Part shown: one piece after another, positions 9,001 through 16,249 of the stretch | Numbering within the stretch: the first letter of the stretch is position 1 | Layout: every line of letters begins with the position of its first letter | IMG/VR virus record: IMGVR_UViG_3300037963_002735 | Location: 1-36,932 of that record | Strand: one strand, 5' to 3' | Source of the DNA: a virus | Length of the DNA stretch: 36,932 bases | The notes under the pieces: generated by a model | The model's input: only the letters and a program-made list of their open reading frames with translations | Told to the model about the DNA's origin: nothing | Database searches by the model: none | Translations under genes and position numbers: made by a program

Positions 9001-12000
9001 CAAGATTGATTACATGCGTAATCGGATCAATCAAGAACTTGAAGATGCTTTGAGTGTGGCTAATAGTTACAAAGAAGCTACGGGAGAAGATGTTCTTCTT
9101 CCTACTCCTGAGAATACTTTGGATGCCCAAGTTGAATTAGTAGCTAGAGTTGATAGAGCTATTGAGGACGGTGTTCCTACTACGGGTGCGTCGATGTCTG
9201 CTAGTGGCGTGTTTGATGGTATGGAATCGGAGTTAGGTGTCTTTTATGCGGTCAACGATTTTCCCACCATCGGTATACCTAATAGTAGCCAGTCTGATTA
9301 TCGCTCCATTATTGAACAGATTGAGGAAAAGATAGGTGGGCGCATACAGGAACTCGGGGAAGAAATAGCTGCTCGGGGTCAACCACTGAATTTGTCTTAT
9401 ACAGACAAGATGGGTCGAACGCAGACTTTAACTGTTGCTGATTATGTTTTGTTGAAGCAACGTATGAATGCGATTGAAACTGCTAAAGCTACGCATCAGT
9501 TTAATTTACGTCATGTCCGTCCTGGGATTGACGAGATGCGATTGGTTGAAGGACCGTCTGGGACTAATCCTGGTGGCGTGTATGAAGATGCGGCTGGTAA
9601 TCGTTATTACGCCAAACGATACAATGCTGTAGAAGAAGATTTTATGGGTCAACCTTCGGCAATGTATGACGAGGATGGCGATGTGATCGCTTCTCCTCGT
9701 CGTGCTGCTAGTGAAGTTTTGGCTAATGCTTTTTACCGTGAGTTAGGGCTTGGTGCTCCTAACTCTTACATGTCTTATGGAGCGGATGGCAGTTCGTGGC
9801 ATATCGCTCCAATGATTGACGAGTTTACAACTGTCATGGAGACAGGTTTCGATCCTGCTGAGTTGGTGGTGTGGACTGATCCGAACACTGGATTACAAAG
9901 ATTAGGTACACAAGGTATTGTTCCTCCTGGTGTCGCTGCTCGTCCTTTCCAGCAGATGGCTGCTGATGGTTTTACTGCTGATGTTATTTTGGCTAACTGG
10001 GATGCTGCTGGTACAGGGTTTGACAATATTGGTTTAGCTCCTTTTCATTTAGAAGAAACTTCCGTGGTTCGTATCGACAATGGTGCGACGTTTGGGTTTA
10101 GAGCACAGGGTTTGCCTAAGGAAGCAACTGGTTGGAGTTACCGTGATGTTTTGAGTGAAGCTGAAGGGTTAGCAGATCCCAATACAAATCCGTATGCGGC
10201 TCAAATGGTTGGTCAATTCGCTGACGATATGGGTGCGTTATCTCAACAGTTAGACAAGATTCTTGTGTTGCGAGCTAGGTATGGTGGGTTTGAAAACTTT
10301 GTTCGTCGTCATGCAGGTTTGTTGGATGAAGATGACATAGCTTATTTTGCTGATTTCTTAGAGGTTCGTACTCGGGAATTAAGCGAAATGATGAGTAAGG
10401 ATTTCCATGAAGCTGGTTCCGAGGAATTAGCTAAGGCTGGGTTAGCTGCTCGTGGTTTTTCTCAGACTGCTGTTGAGGATGCTTATTCGGGTGTGACTTC
10501 TGCCATGATTGCGTCTGGTGTTGTTCCTGATGCTGTTACGAGTTTGAATCATGGCACTACTGGTGGTGGTGTCGAAAACTTGTGGGGTAGTTATGGGGAT
10601 CTTCAAGCAGGTTATGGTGATTATTGGGCGCTTAACGCTACCCCTGGCAACATAAAATACGACGTTGGTCCAGCAACAGATGTTTACAGGCTTGAACTTG
10701 ATGTGCCTATGGGTGGAGAAAGCGTCAAGATTTATGGGTTAGATCCTAAACAACAGAATTTGGCTGCTGAACTTGCTGTTCAGATGGGTGTTGAAACTGA
10801 CCCAGACAAAGTGACTTCGATTGCTAATCGTTTGAATGCTTTGATAGATAGTTCTCGTTTCCCAGAGTCTCAAGTTTTTGCTGGGACTGCTTCTGGTAAC
10901 TCTATGATTTTGGATCAAGTTGGACGGGTAATGAACTCTGATCCAGAGTTTATGGAAGGGTTCGTAAGCGCTTTACGGGCTTCTGTTAATGATGCAAATT
11001 ACATTCAAGTAGTTCAAGATGAGTTTGTTACTAATCTTTTTGAACCTCTAGAACTTATAGCTGCGATAAGACAGCTTGATCTTACGAATGTAACGCCTGC
11101 GTATTCAGACATTGCTCAGAAATTAAATACTTTATCGACCGAAGATATGATGACTTTTTCGATAGTGATGAGTCGAACCTACGGCGGTTTAGATGCGTTG
11201 GAAGATCCTCAAACATTTTTAGAAAATGTTGCTAAATATTTTGCTGAGATAGATCCTCAAACTTCGCCTGATGTTTTAGCTACAGAAACTACGGCTACTG
11301 CAAAAGCTGGAGATTTAATTGGTGGTGCTACTTGGAGTAAACGCCAAAACGAACAATACGTTTCAGGGTTTGTTAGACGTTTTGATGATCTAGTTCATAA
11401 AAATAATCTTAATTTTCCGAGGCGAGACACTCCTTCTGGTGTTCCAACTATTGCGCCAACAGCAAAAGAAGCAGTTGGAAAAGTTATTGCCGAGTCTGGG
11501 AAAGACGCAACAGCGGCACGAATGTATTTAGATTTTATTGAGAAGTACACAACGTCATTATCTGTAGATGGATACACGTCTGTTGGTTGGATGAACACTG
11601 AAGAAATCACAGATGTTGTTGGTAACTATGTCAGTGGTTCCAAAGAAGGACGTTGGTGGCCTAACTTTTTAGTTACTGATCCTTTGGCTGTTAATTACAA
11701 GGGTGGTTTTACTGCGGATTATGCAGGAGCTTCTGCTGTAGATCCTGATGACGTTATAACTTCCGACTTTGTAGGCGCTACTGATTTTATTGAAACTCAA
11801 GCACGGAATGTGCAGGAATCGTTTCCTTTACAACATGACGTGATAACTGATTTACCTGAAGGTGACGCATTAGAAGAAATTGTTAGACAGCGTTCTCAAA
11901 TTGTTTCTGATTTAGGTTTAGCTAAAGGAGATTTCGACCAAGCTGATGCAGCTTTTAGGGCTGCTCGTGAAAGAACTGCCGCTGCTGCTGAAACCGCTGA

Positions 12001-13792
12001 TGAAAGATTGGCAGCAGCAGAAACGACTCGCGCAATCGCAGGTCACTTGGATGCTAATGCTGCTCAGGTGAATGCTGCGGTTGACACCCTTAACCAATTA
12101 GGTATCGGTGAAGGTGTCAGTCTTTATGACATACCTAACGATGATTTAATTGACTTAAAGATAGCTACAAACATTCTTATTGAGGCTGACGGTCAACGCA
12201 TACGGATGGCGTTGGACGAAATGGAGGATGGCGCTGACGGCTGGTTCGACCTGATTAGTTCAACTGCTGAACAGCGTAGCGATATTCACAGAATAGCCAA
12301 TAGAGAAACTGTGTTGGATAGTGTGTTTGCTTCAGGGATGCAACCTATTGGGGCTGTCGCTCAGGGGCCAGCAAACATTGTTGAAAGCATGGTTGCCGCT
12401 GAAAGGTTTGTTGCCCGTGGGGGCGCTAAAGCCTTTCTTCGTAAGTACGACAAATTACATAACTTGTTGCGTGCTTACATGATTGCCAAGCCTGGGTTCC
12501 ACGGTAGAAACTTTTTCTCGGGTGTGTTTATGAATCATCTGGCTGGTATGAACTGGTCGTCGTATCGCAAATTTATGCGTGCGTATTGGAAGTTCCAAGA
12601 GGAAGAAGCTGTGCGGTTGGGGATGCCTGATAGGGCTTCCAAGATGCGTAAGGCGATGCGTGCTCGTGGGATTAACCCAAACAATGTAAGCGCTGAACAT
12701 GTTGATTATGTGCGTGAGTTAGCTGAGACTGGTGCTTTGGGTGCTGCTGGTGCGCAGGTTGCTAGTGAGTTTGTTGATACTGCTGGGGCAGCAGCAGGTA
12801 GGGGTACTGTAAAGATTGCTGGGAAAAAGGTCAATTTGTTGACCGCTATGAATCCTGCTTCTTCTCAGAACTTGCCTTTGAGGTTGTCTAGAAACTTTGG
12901 TATGGCTACTGAAACTTTCTTGCGAGGAAGTTTAGGGTTCGACACATTGTTGAGAGGCGATTCTGCGGATGAGGCTTTCGATAATGTAATGAAATTCCAT
13001 TTCGATTATGACGATTTGTCGGACTTTGAGAGGAATGTCGTTAAGAAGGTTGTTCCGTTCTATACGTGGACTCGGAAGAATATGCCGTTGATGTTTGAGA
13101 TGGCTGCTCGCAAACCAGCGGTGTTCAATAAATACACTTCGTTTAAGAAAGAGATGGAGTACGGACAGGAACGTCCTAAGGTTGTTCCTCAGTGGATGGA
13201 ACGTCAGGGTGCTATTCAAACTCCGTTTAAGTATGACGGTGAATACATGTTTATTCTTCCTGATATGCCGTTCAAAGCTCCGATGGAGCTTCTTGAACCG
13301 TCATTGAGATTCGATAGAGATGAATCTGTTATGGATCGCATACAGACAGCTTTGGGTTCTTTTGGTACGCAGATTACTCCTTTGATTAAAGCTCCGTATG
13401 AGTGGAAAGCTAAACAAAATCTTTGGAAGGGCTACAACTTTGATGGCAAGTATCAAGTTGTGCCTCGTGCTTATGCGAAGGTTCCTTTCTTAATGGATTT
13501 GTTGTCTGTGCCTGGTATCGCGGGAAAGAACAGTAAGGGTCAGTGGGCGATGAAAGATTATGAACTTCACGCTATGGCTCAGTTGTTGCCTACGTTAAGT
13601 GATTTGCGTCGATTGTTCCCTGATGAGGAGCGTTATCAAAAGCGTGCTGTGTCTACTTGGATTTCGTTTATGTTTGGCGCTGGGTTGCGCACAAACACTA
13701 AATGGGAACAAGACCGTGAGTTGATAAGTCGTCTTTACGAGATGCGTGATGAAATGGAACAAGAGCGTTCTTTGGCTGGAGCTACCCTATAG
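6026..13792 (+). CDS. Giant virion/ejection-type protein with kinase-like domain (2588 aa)
   Basis: ATG at 6026 follows GAGG. At 7.8 kb it takes up a fifth of the genome. About residues 154-190 contain GFTGDVLLDPLSYVG and an Ala/Gly-rich possibly membrane-active stretch. About 760-880 is coiled coil. About 1172-1430 looks like a kinase-fold domain: a G-rich start (GTNPGGVYEDAAG), a candidate ATP lysine (YYAKRY, near K1197), a helix C-like ASEVLANAFYRELG, a catalytic-loop-like NWDAAGTGFDNIGL (near 1323) and a DFG-like RIDNGATFGFRAQG (near 1349). This layout resembles HipA/PI3K-like kinases embedded in large phage proteins. About 1975-2030 is a second coiled coil. About 2337-2358 (VVPFYTWTRKNMPL) is a signature I associate with giant phage structural proteins. 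It is probably packaged and ejected with the DNA. The kinase fold is inferred from motifs. Confidence 0.75.
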   Translation: MAVSTNRSRISEILGTDSTPKKKPLYDPQISETGSRIAQILEVETPQIAQQEVFKPVVGPTTYDWVEEGYIDSATPAWQKALASGPVGGFFNIIQKPLALGSSLAKESIDLVTGQGFDFGDLRKQYNENYTFGRLLHDYDLMQNRDSGWQKFGAAALGFTGDVLLDPLSYVGLVGKGAAFAAKLATGGARGIARKAVAENLKKVTLGHITRTAGDDVARNLGDNVFMELGDRLARGETGRFGQLELRKGKSGGWEVDVFAKVGDDAAEELVVSTAKIGKSISDGITDFYNISSKAIQKGASFVDGDELRRAANFVAQSGIDKAGRSSADNVAAAVERSVNRTIRELGEDVTEDAVREAVERATREATEQATAAHRAFLTADEAARMKIGIGMKVPGTGPIGRALRIADPIERAINKVTRAGVQAPVGIRFMTSETPIIGKLAMSLPRGVRGAVNRAGLSKVGNALVGGRLQDLKRTLRSTDDAVLIQQGKRVIHSVARGNSKGKYAKTQMLQRVRLITEAIEDAGADPAMVYHAVGGDEAAAAQLAVLDDSLLNTVQEGIEELRVMANQMGGSEFLSSVDNYVPRQLTDEAREALQEALGASGRYSKRTHRGRGAYQPTGPELRRSYLSRQDFNKAAEAEAAAKGISVEEAASRLKQSGEATDEFFGETLLAPGTVDELTGEVAGSVEKQIADIIERNGGDYALFVDDINIALRGWVDQVAPRVGETYTQTLLTESGILQHRFVEYVRLPSPEAKAASAKLLKAEETFAARQAAVIRAAYEVQTAVGAQLDTARMTLRRQEELADEAQELLDVARREEDELFAKKSVEEQRVLSLDEQEKELQNILDQVEGRLPETEGDELVRLEAQRQDLLNQLNMIRSDDGRFRWSYNTIAAATGQKLWLEKAIREVFTSGENFEAFAREMADVDVSDPSFDPMGVFVAPDGTEILMQDAIGFADGILEKADSQGYGLWMGVEREIDLINLQVAANNPINKIDYMRNRINQELEDALSVANSYKEATGEDVLLPTPENTLDAQVELVARVDRAIEDGVPTTGASMSASGVFDGMESELGVFYAVNDFPTIGIPNSSQSDYRSIIEQIEEKIGGRIQELGEEIAARGQPLNLSYTDKMGRTQTLTVADYVLLKQRMNAIETAKATHQFNLRHVRPGIDEMRLVEGPSGTNPGGVYEDAAGNRYYAKRYNAVEEDFMGQPSAMYDEDGDVIASPRRAASEVLANAFYRELGLGAPNSYMSYGADGSSWHIAPMIDEFTTVMETGFDPAELVVWTDPNTGLQRLGTQGIVPPGVAARPFQQMAADGFTADVILANWDAAGTGFDNIGLAPFHLEETSVVRIDNGATFGFRAQGLPKEATGWSYRDVLSEAEGLADPNTNPYAAQMVGQFADDMGALSQQLDKILVLRARYGGFENFVRRHAGLLDEDDIAYFADFLEVRTRELSEMMSKDFHEAGSEELAKAGLAARGFSQTAVEDAYSGVTSAMIASGVVPDAVTSLNHGTTGGGVENLWGSYGDLQAGYGDYWALNATPGNIKYDVGPATDVYRLELDVPMGGESVKIYGLDPKQQNLAAELAVQMGVETDPDKVTSIANRLNALIDSSRFPESQVFAGTASGNSMILDQVGRVMNSDPEFMEGFVSALRASVNDANYIQVVQDEFVTNLFEPLELIAAIRQLDLTNVTPAYSDIAQKLNTLSTEDMMTFSIVMSRTYGGLDALEDPQTFLENVAKYFAEIDPQTSPDVLATETTATAKAGDLIGGATWSKRQNEQYVSGFVRRFDDLVHKNNLNFPRRDTPSGVPTIAPTAKEAVGKVIAESGKDATAARMYLDFIEKYTTSLSVDGYTSVGWMNTEEITDVVGNYVSGSKEGRWWPNFLVTDPLAVNYKGGFTADYAGASAVDPDDVITSDFVGATDFIETQARNVQESFPLQHDVITDLPEGDALEEIVRQRSQIVSDLGLAKGDFDQADAAFRAARERTAAAAETADERLAAAETTRAIAGHLDANAAQVNAAVDTLNQLGIGEGVSLYDIPNDDLIDLKIATNILIEADGQRIRMALDEMEDGADGWFDLISSTAEQRSDIHRIANRETVLDSVFASGMQPIGAVAQGPANIVESMVAAERFVARGGAKAFLRKYDKLHNLLRAYMIAKPGFHGRNFFSGVFMNHLAGMNWSSYRKFMRAYWKFQEEEAVRLGMPDRASKMRKAMRARGINPNNVSAEHVDYVRELAETGALGAAGAQVASEFVDTAGAAAGRGTVKIAGKKVNLLTAMNPASSQNLPLRLSRNFGMATETFLRGSLGFDTLLRGDSADEAFDNVMKFHFDYDDLSDFERNVVKKVVPFYTWTRKNMPLMFEMAARKPAVFNKYTSFKKEMEYGQERPKVVPQWMERQGAIQTPFKYDGEYMFILPDMPFKAPMELLEPSLRFDRDESVMDRIQTALGSFGTQITPLIKAPYEWKAKQNLWKGYNFDGKYQVVPRAYAKVPFLMDLLSVPGIAGKNSKGQWAMKDYELHAMAQLLPTLSDLRRLFPDEERYQKRAVSTWISFMFGAGLRTNTKWEQDRELISRLYEMRDEMEQERSLAGATL

Positions 13793-13811
13793 GGACGAAC
13801 TACCCTATGGG
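13786..13811 (+). promoter_or_regulatory. Hairpin joining giant-gene stop and lysin start
   Basis: CCTATAGGG (13786-13794) pairs with CCCTATGGG (13803-13811): nine pairs including one U-G, with an 8-base loop. One arm holds the TAG stop of the giant gene and the other holds the first ATG of the lysin. No strong Shine-Dalgarno precedes that ATG, so the hairpin may delay lysin translation or couple it to upstream termination. Inferred from base pairing alone. Confidence 0.5.
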
Positions 13812-14556
13812 TATGAAGTTCATTTCCCGTGACGAATGGGGGGCCATTGACTCTGGTAAGAGGTTAAGCGAATTTCGCCGTGTCCCCATAGGTGTTGTTG
13901 TGCATCATACGACTGGTTCTCCGTCCTCTCCGTGGGATCGGGTCCGTCAGCATGACAAGTATCATGTCAAGACTCGGGGCTGGCGTTCTATCGCTTACAA
14001 CTGGTTGGTTTCTGGTGAGACTGGCGAGATCTTTGAGGGTCGTGGTTGGAAGCAAGGTGCAGCTACGAAAGGGCAGAACTCTAAAACCACTTCCATTTCC
14101 TATATTGGTTCGGGTGACGATCTAACTGAGACAGGGAAGGAGGCGATTCTTACCGTCGTAGAGGCAATGCGGAAAGAGTATGGCGACCATTTGTGGGTCA
14201 AATGCCATAGAGATTTCGGCACCACTTATTGCCCTGGTGACGGTTTAGCTGACTGGATTCATTCTGGGATGCCGATGACGAATACGCCTACTGCTTTGGA
14301 TTGGGATGTTCGGTTGGAAGAGATGGAATCTTTGGGAGTTGATTTCCGTCGTAAGCCTTTACACCGTGGGTCTAGGGGGAAGAACGTGGCTACTTTGCAG
14401 GCACGTTTGAATGAACGCATTAACGCACAGCTTGTGGTTGACGGCATCTTTGGTCGTGCGACTCAAAAAGCGGTACGTGAATTTCAAGCCAATTTTCCTA
14501 TTCGCAAGGATGGGAATGTTGGCCCTGTAACTTGGCGGTACCTGTGGTCCGTTTAA
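13807..14556 (+). CDS. Endolysin: N-acetylmuramoyl-L-alanine amidase with peptidoglycan-binding domain
   Basis: 249 residues. The N-terminal domain (about 1-155) matches the Amidase_2/PGRP zinc amidase family: GVVVHHTTGS carries a zinc histidine (H33/H34), AYNWLVSGETGEIFEGRGW is the typical core strand and turn, and KCHRDFGTTYCPG supplies the distal histidine and cysteine ligands. The enzyme cuts the bond between muramic acid and the peptide stem. The C-terminal domain (about 185-249: GKNVATLQARLNERI...DGIFGRATQKAVREFQ...VGPVTWRYL) is a PG_binding_1 repeat. No signal peptide is seen, and a holin follows nine bases later, so export by the holin is expected. Starts at 13807 or 13813 are both possible; the first lies within a hairpin. 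Confidence 0.93.
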   Translation: MGMKFISRDEWGAIDSGKRLSEFRRVPIGVVVHHTTGSPSSPWDRVRQHDKYHVKTRGWRSIAYNWLVSGETGEIFEGRGWKQGAATKGQNSKTTSISYIGSGDDLTETGKEAILTVVEAMRKEYGDHLWVKCHRDFGTTYCPGDGLADWIHSGMPMTNTPTALDWDVRLEEMESLGVDFRRKPLHRGSRGKNVATLQARLNERINAQLVVDGIFGRATQKAVREFQANFPIRKDGNVGPVTWRYLWSV

Positions 14557-14565
14557 GGAGAAGTT

Positions 14566-14769
14566 TTGTTTAATATAGATTTTCTTAAAGATTGTTCTGA
14601 GCGTGGTTTGGCTACGTTTTGTCAGGCGTTTGCTGCTGCTATGGCTGTTCCTGGGCCTGATTGGTTTGACTCGTTGAAAATAGCTGGAGCAGCTTTTGTG
14701 GTGTGTATAGCTAAGGCTATTGCATCTACTCGTGTCGGGGATTCCCGTTCAGCTTCTATGGTTGGTTAA
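14566..14769 (+). CDS. Holin, r1t-like (67 aa)
   Basis: TTG start at 14566, chosen because AAGGAG lies five bases upstream. The first residues FLKDCSERGLATFCQAFAAAMA form a hydrophobic helix (about 12-28). Residues 34-54 (FDSLKIAGAAFVVCIAKAIAS) form a second one, followed by the short tail GDSRSASMVG. This arrangement and the 'GD..SAS' tail are typical of small two-helix r1t/phage holins in actinophages. It would open the inner membrane to release the amidase encoded just upstream. Confidence 0.85.
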   Translation: MFNIDFLKDCSERGLATFCQAFAAAMAVPGPDWFDSLKIAGAAFVVCIAKAIASTRVGDSRSASMVG

Positions 14770-14770
14770 T

Positions 14771-15103
14771 GTGAGTGCCGAGGAGGAGTCTGCTCAATGG
14801 GAGGAATGGTCCGAAGAGTACGGTTATCTTGCCTCGGAAATTTACACTGGCATTAAAAACACTTCTCATTTGCTAGATGTGTCTGACGGGAATCATGCTA
14901 AGTGGCATGATGATTCGTTAGCGGTAATGCTCGTGTTGCCGTTTGAGCACGCTATGGCGTTTTCTGCGGAGTCAATGATGAACGACTTTGAAAACAGTCC
15001 TTTGCATAGCCATGTGTTTTCAATAGTCAGTGGTTTGATTCTTGCTTCGGCTGATGCAATGGATGAGTCTATGGACGACTCAGACTATGAAGTAGATGAG
15101 TAA
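14771..15103 (+). CDS. Small acidic protein, unknown (110 aa)
   Basis: GTG at 14771 is preferred: it begins one base after the holin stop, whereas the longer in-frame ATG at 14720 would overlap the holin by 50 bases. The protein is highly acidic at both ends (SAEEESAQWEEWSEEY and ESMDDSDYEVDE) with a hydrophobic middle (LAVMLVLPFEHAMAF and SIVSGLILASADAM). It is the last gene of the rightward block, and its final 24 bases overlap the convergent HTH gene. A lysis-related role is possible from location. No family is recognised. Confidence 0.65.
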   Translation: MSAEEESAQWEEWSEEYGYLASEIYTGIKNTSHLLDVSDGNHAKWHDDSLAVMLVLPFEHAMAFSAESMMNDFENSPLHSHVFSIVSGLILASADAMDESMDDSDYEVDE

Positions 15104-15463
15104 AAAATTTAAGTAGTCTCTAACGACTTGTCGTTTGTTTAACGCTCGTTTTAGTTTTCTTAAAATAAAGTCACGTTTACGTGCCACTGTTGTTTTAGGT
15201 AGCTGAGTTAATCGTTCGACTTGTCTGAGACTTAATCGTTCAAATAACAAAGCGTTTAGTAACCAAATTTCGTCTTTGTCTAATTCATCGAAAGCATCTA
15301 ACACAGCTTCTTGTAGCTGTATGCGCTCTTCTTGAGATTCTTCTAGTGCTGCGTGAGGTTCAGCTTCTTGAAGTATTTCTATTTCAGTTTGTTTTTGTTG
15401 TGGATTCCCTTGAACTTTCCATGCAAGATCAAGAGGATCAAAGGGAAATTCCTTCTTGACCAT
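15080..15463 (-). CDS. Sigma factor region 4-like HTH protein (127 aa)
   Basis: Residues 67-108 (WLLNALLFERLSLRQVERLTQLPKTTVARKRDFILRKLKRAL, shown for key residues L69, L79-V82, T91-R97) fit a sigma-70 region 4 helix-turn-helix: a helix, the SLRQVERL turn and a recognition helix. No region 2 or 3 is present. It is the last gene of the leftward block, so it could be made at the end of early expression and redirect host RNA polymerase to late promoters; that is inference. GGAGG sits only one base from the ATG at 15463, an unusually tight spacing. Its start overlaps the upstream nuclease gene by 26 bases and its end overlaps the convergent gene by 24. Confidence 0.75.
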   Translation of the reverse strand: MVKKEFPFDPLDLAWKVQGNPQQKQTEIEILQEAEPHAALEESQEERIQLQEAVLDAFDELDKDEIWLLNALLFERLSLRQVERLTQLPKTTVARKRDFILRKLKRALNKRQVVRDYLNFLLIYFIV

Positions 15464-15887
15464 ACCTCCATGCTATGTCGGCTGGTATGGCATAGTATTC
15501 CTTACCCTCTGGAAAAAATTTTGTTGGTGATTGCAGGCACAAGTCTCTAATTGTGTGAAATCTAAGAAACGTGTAGCGATCAAAGAACGAATCATAAAGA
15601 AATAACAAGACTTCCATTTGGTCATGCCACCATGACAGAGCTTGTAATTTATCTATCTTCATGTGGACTTCTTGGCTACGCCCAAACCCTTGTACCTCTA
15701 CTAGATAGTTCTCTGTGAGGTAGTCGGGTGTGTAACAAATATGTGAGGGTACTTTGTCTAGGCGAAATGGTGGCCTGTTCAGGCCATAGCGTGCGAAAGG
15801 CCAAGGTGCGACCTCTTCAAACTTGCCTTCGGATTGGTCGCCCATTTGGTTAAGACGTTCAGAGAAATCTAGGTCTTGGAACTTCAT
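15438..15887 (-). CDS. PD-(D/E)XK-like nuclease (149 aa)
   Basis: The ATG at 15887 is chosen because it overlaps the RusA stop as ATGA; a longer TTG start at 15908 is less likely. Residues 54-68 read PDYLTENYLVEVQGFG: Asp55, Glu64 and Gln66 in a D...ExQ arrangement. This is the core of a PD-(D/E)XK nuclease with Gln in place of the usual Lys; Lys78 or Lys80 may compensate. It is flanked by RusA and a transcription factor-like gene in a replication/recombination operon, so it is probably a DNA-processing endonuclease. A VRR-NUC or resolvase-type relationship is possible but not established. Confidence 0.7.
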   Translation of the reverse strand: MKFQDLDFSERLNQMGDQSEGKFEEVAPWPFARYGLNRPPFRLDKVPSHICYTPDYLTENYLVEVQGFGRSQEVHMKIDKLQALSWWHDQMEVLLFLYDSFFDRYTFLRFHTIRDLCLQSPTKFFPEGKEYYAIPADIAWRYGQEGISL

Positions 15888-16249
15888 AGTTTTTCTGCCT
15901 GTACCCAAACTACATCTCTGTCATTTGGAATGATCCCTGATTTCTGTAACCCATCAGCAGCTAGTTTGATGTAATTATCAAGGTCGCCACGCAGCTTGGG
16001 TTTACCCCAATCTGGTAGCGCCGTAATTTTTACGTATGTGCTTTCGTTCGTAAAATGTAATTCTAATTTTACTGGCCCTTCAAAGATTGGAGGGTTGTCG
16101 CCTACAGCTTCGACAATACGGTTCTCTGCTTCGACCGTTTCTTTAGGTGTGTAGGCACGTCCCCCACGGGTCATACGTGGACGGCCCTTTGTTCGGGGCC
16201 GTCCTTCTATGACTAGCTCATACGTGTCTGGTTGCTCTTTTTTGGGCAT
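15884..16249 (-). CDS. rusA: RusA-type Holliday junction resolvase
   Basis: 121 residues, the usual size for RusA. The N-terminal GRPRTKGRPRMTRGG resembles the family's basic strand. RGDLDNYIKLAADGLQ supplies the acidic pair Asp89/Asp91, and GIIPNDRDV contributes Asp110, the metal-binding residues that cut branched DNA. It overlaps the primase gene by 32 bases and the nuclease by 4. It would resolve recombination intermediates or concatemer branches before packaging. The start at 16249 is the only reasonable ATG that keeps the N-terminal strand. Confidence 0.92.
   Translation of the reverse strand: MPKKEQPDTYELVIEGRPRTKGRPRMTRGGRAYTPKETVEAENRIVEAVGDNPPIFEGPVKLELHFTNESTYVKITALPDWGKPKLRGDLDNYIKLAADGLQKSGIIPNDRDVVWVQAEKL

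Noticed and set aside
8648-9130. 160-codon minus-strand ORF inside the giant gene
   Set aside because: Shadow of the strong plus-strand gene; no start signal and low-complexity composition.
13807-15103. Prophage or lysogeny module
   Set aside because: No integrase, excisionase, attachment-site repeat or CI-like repressor was recognised in the window.
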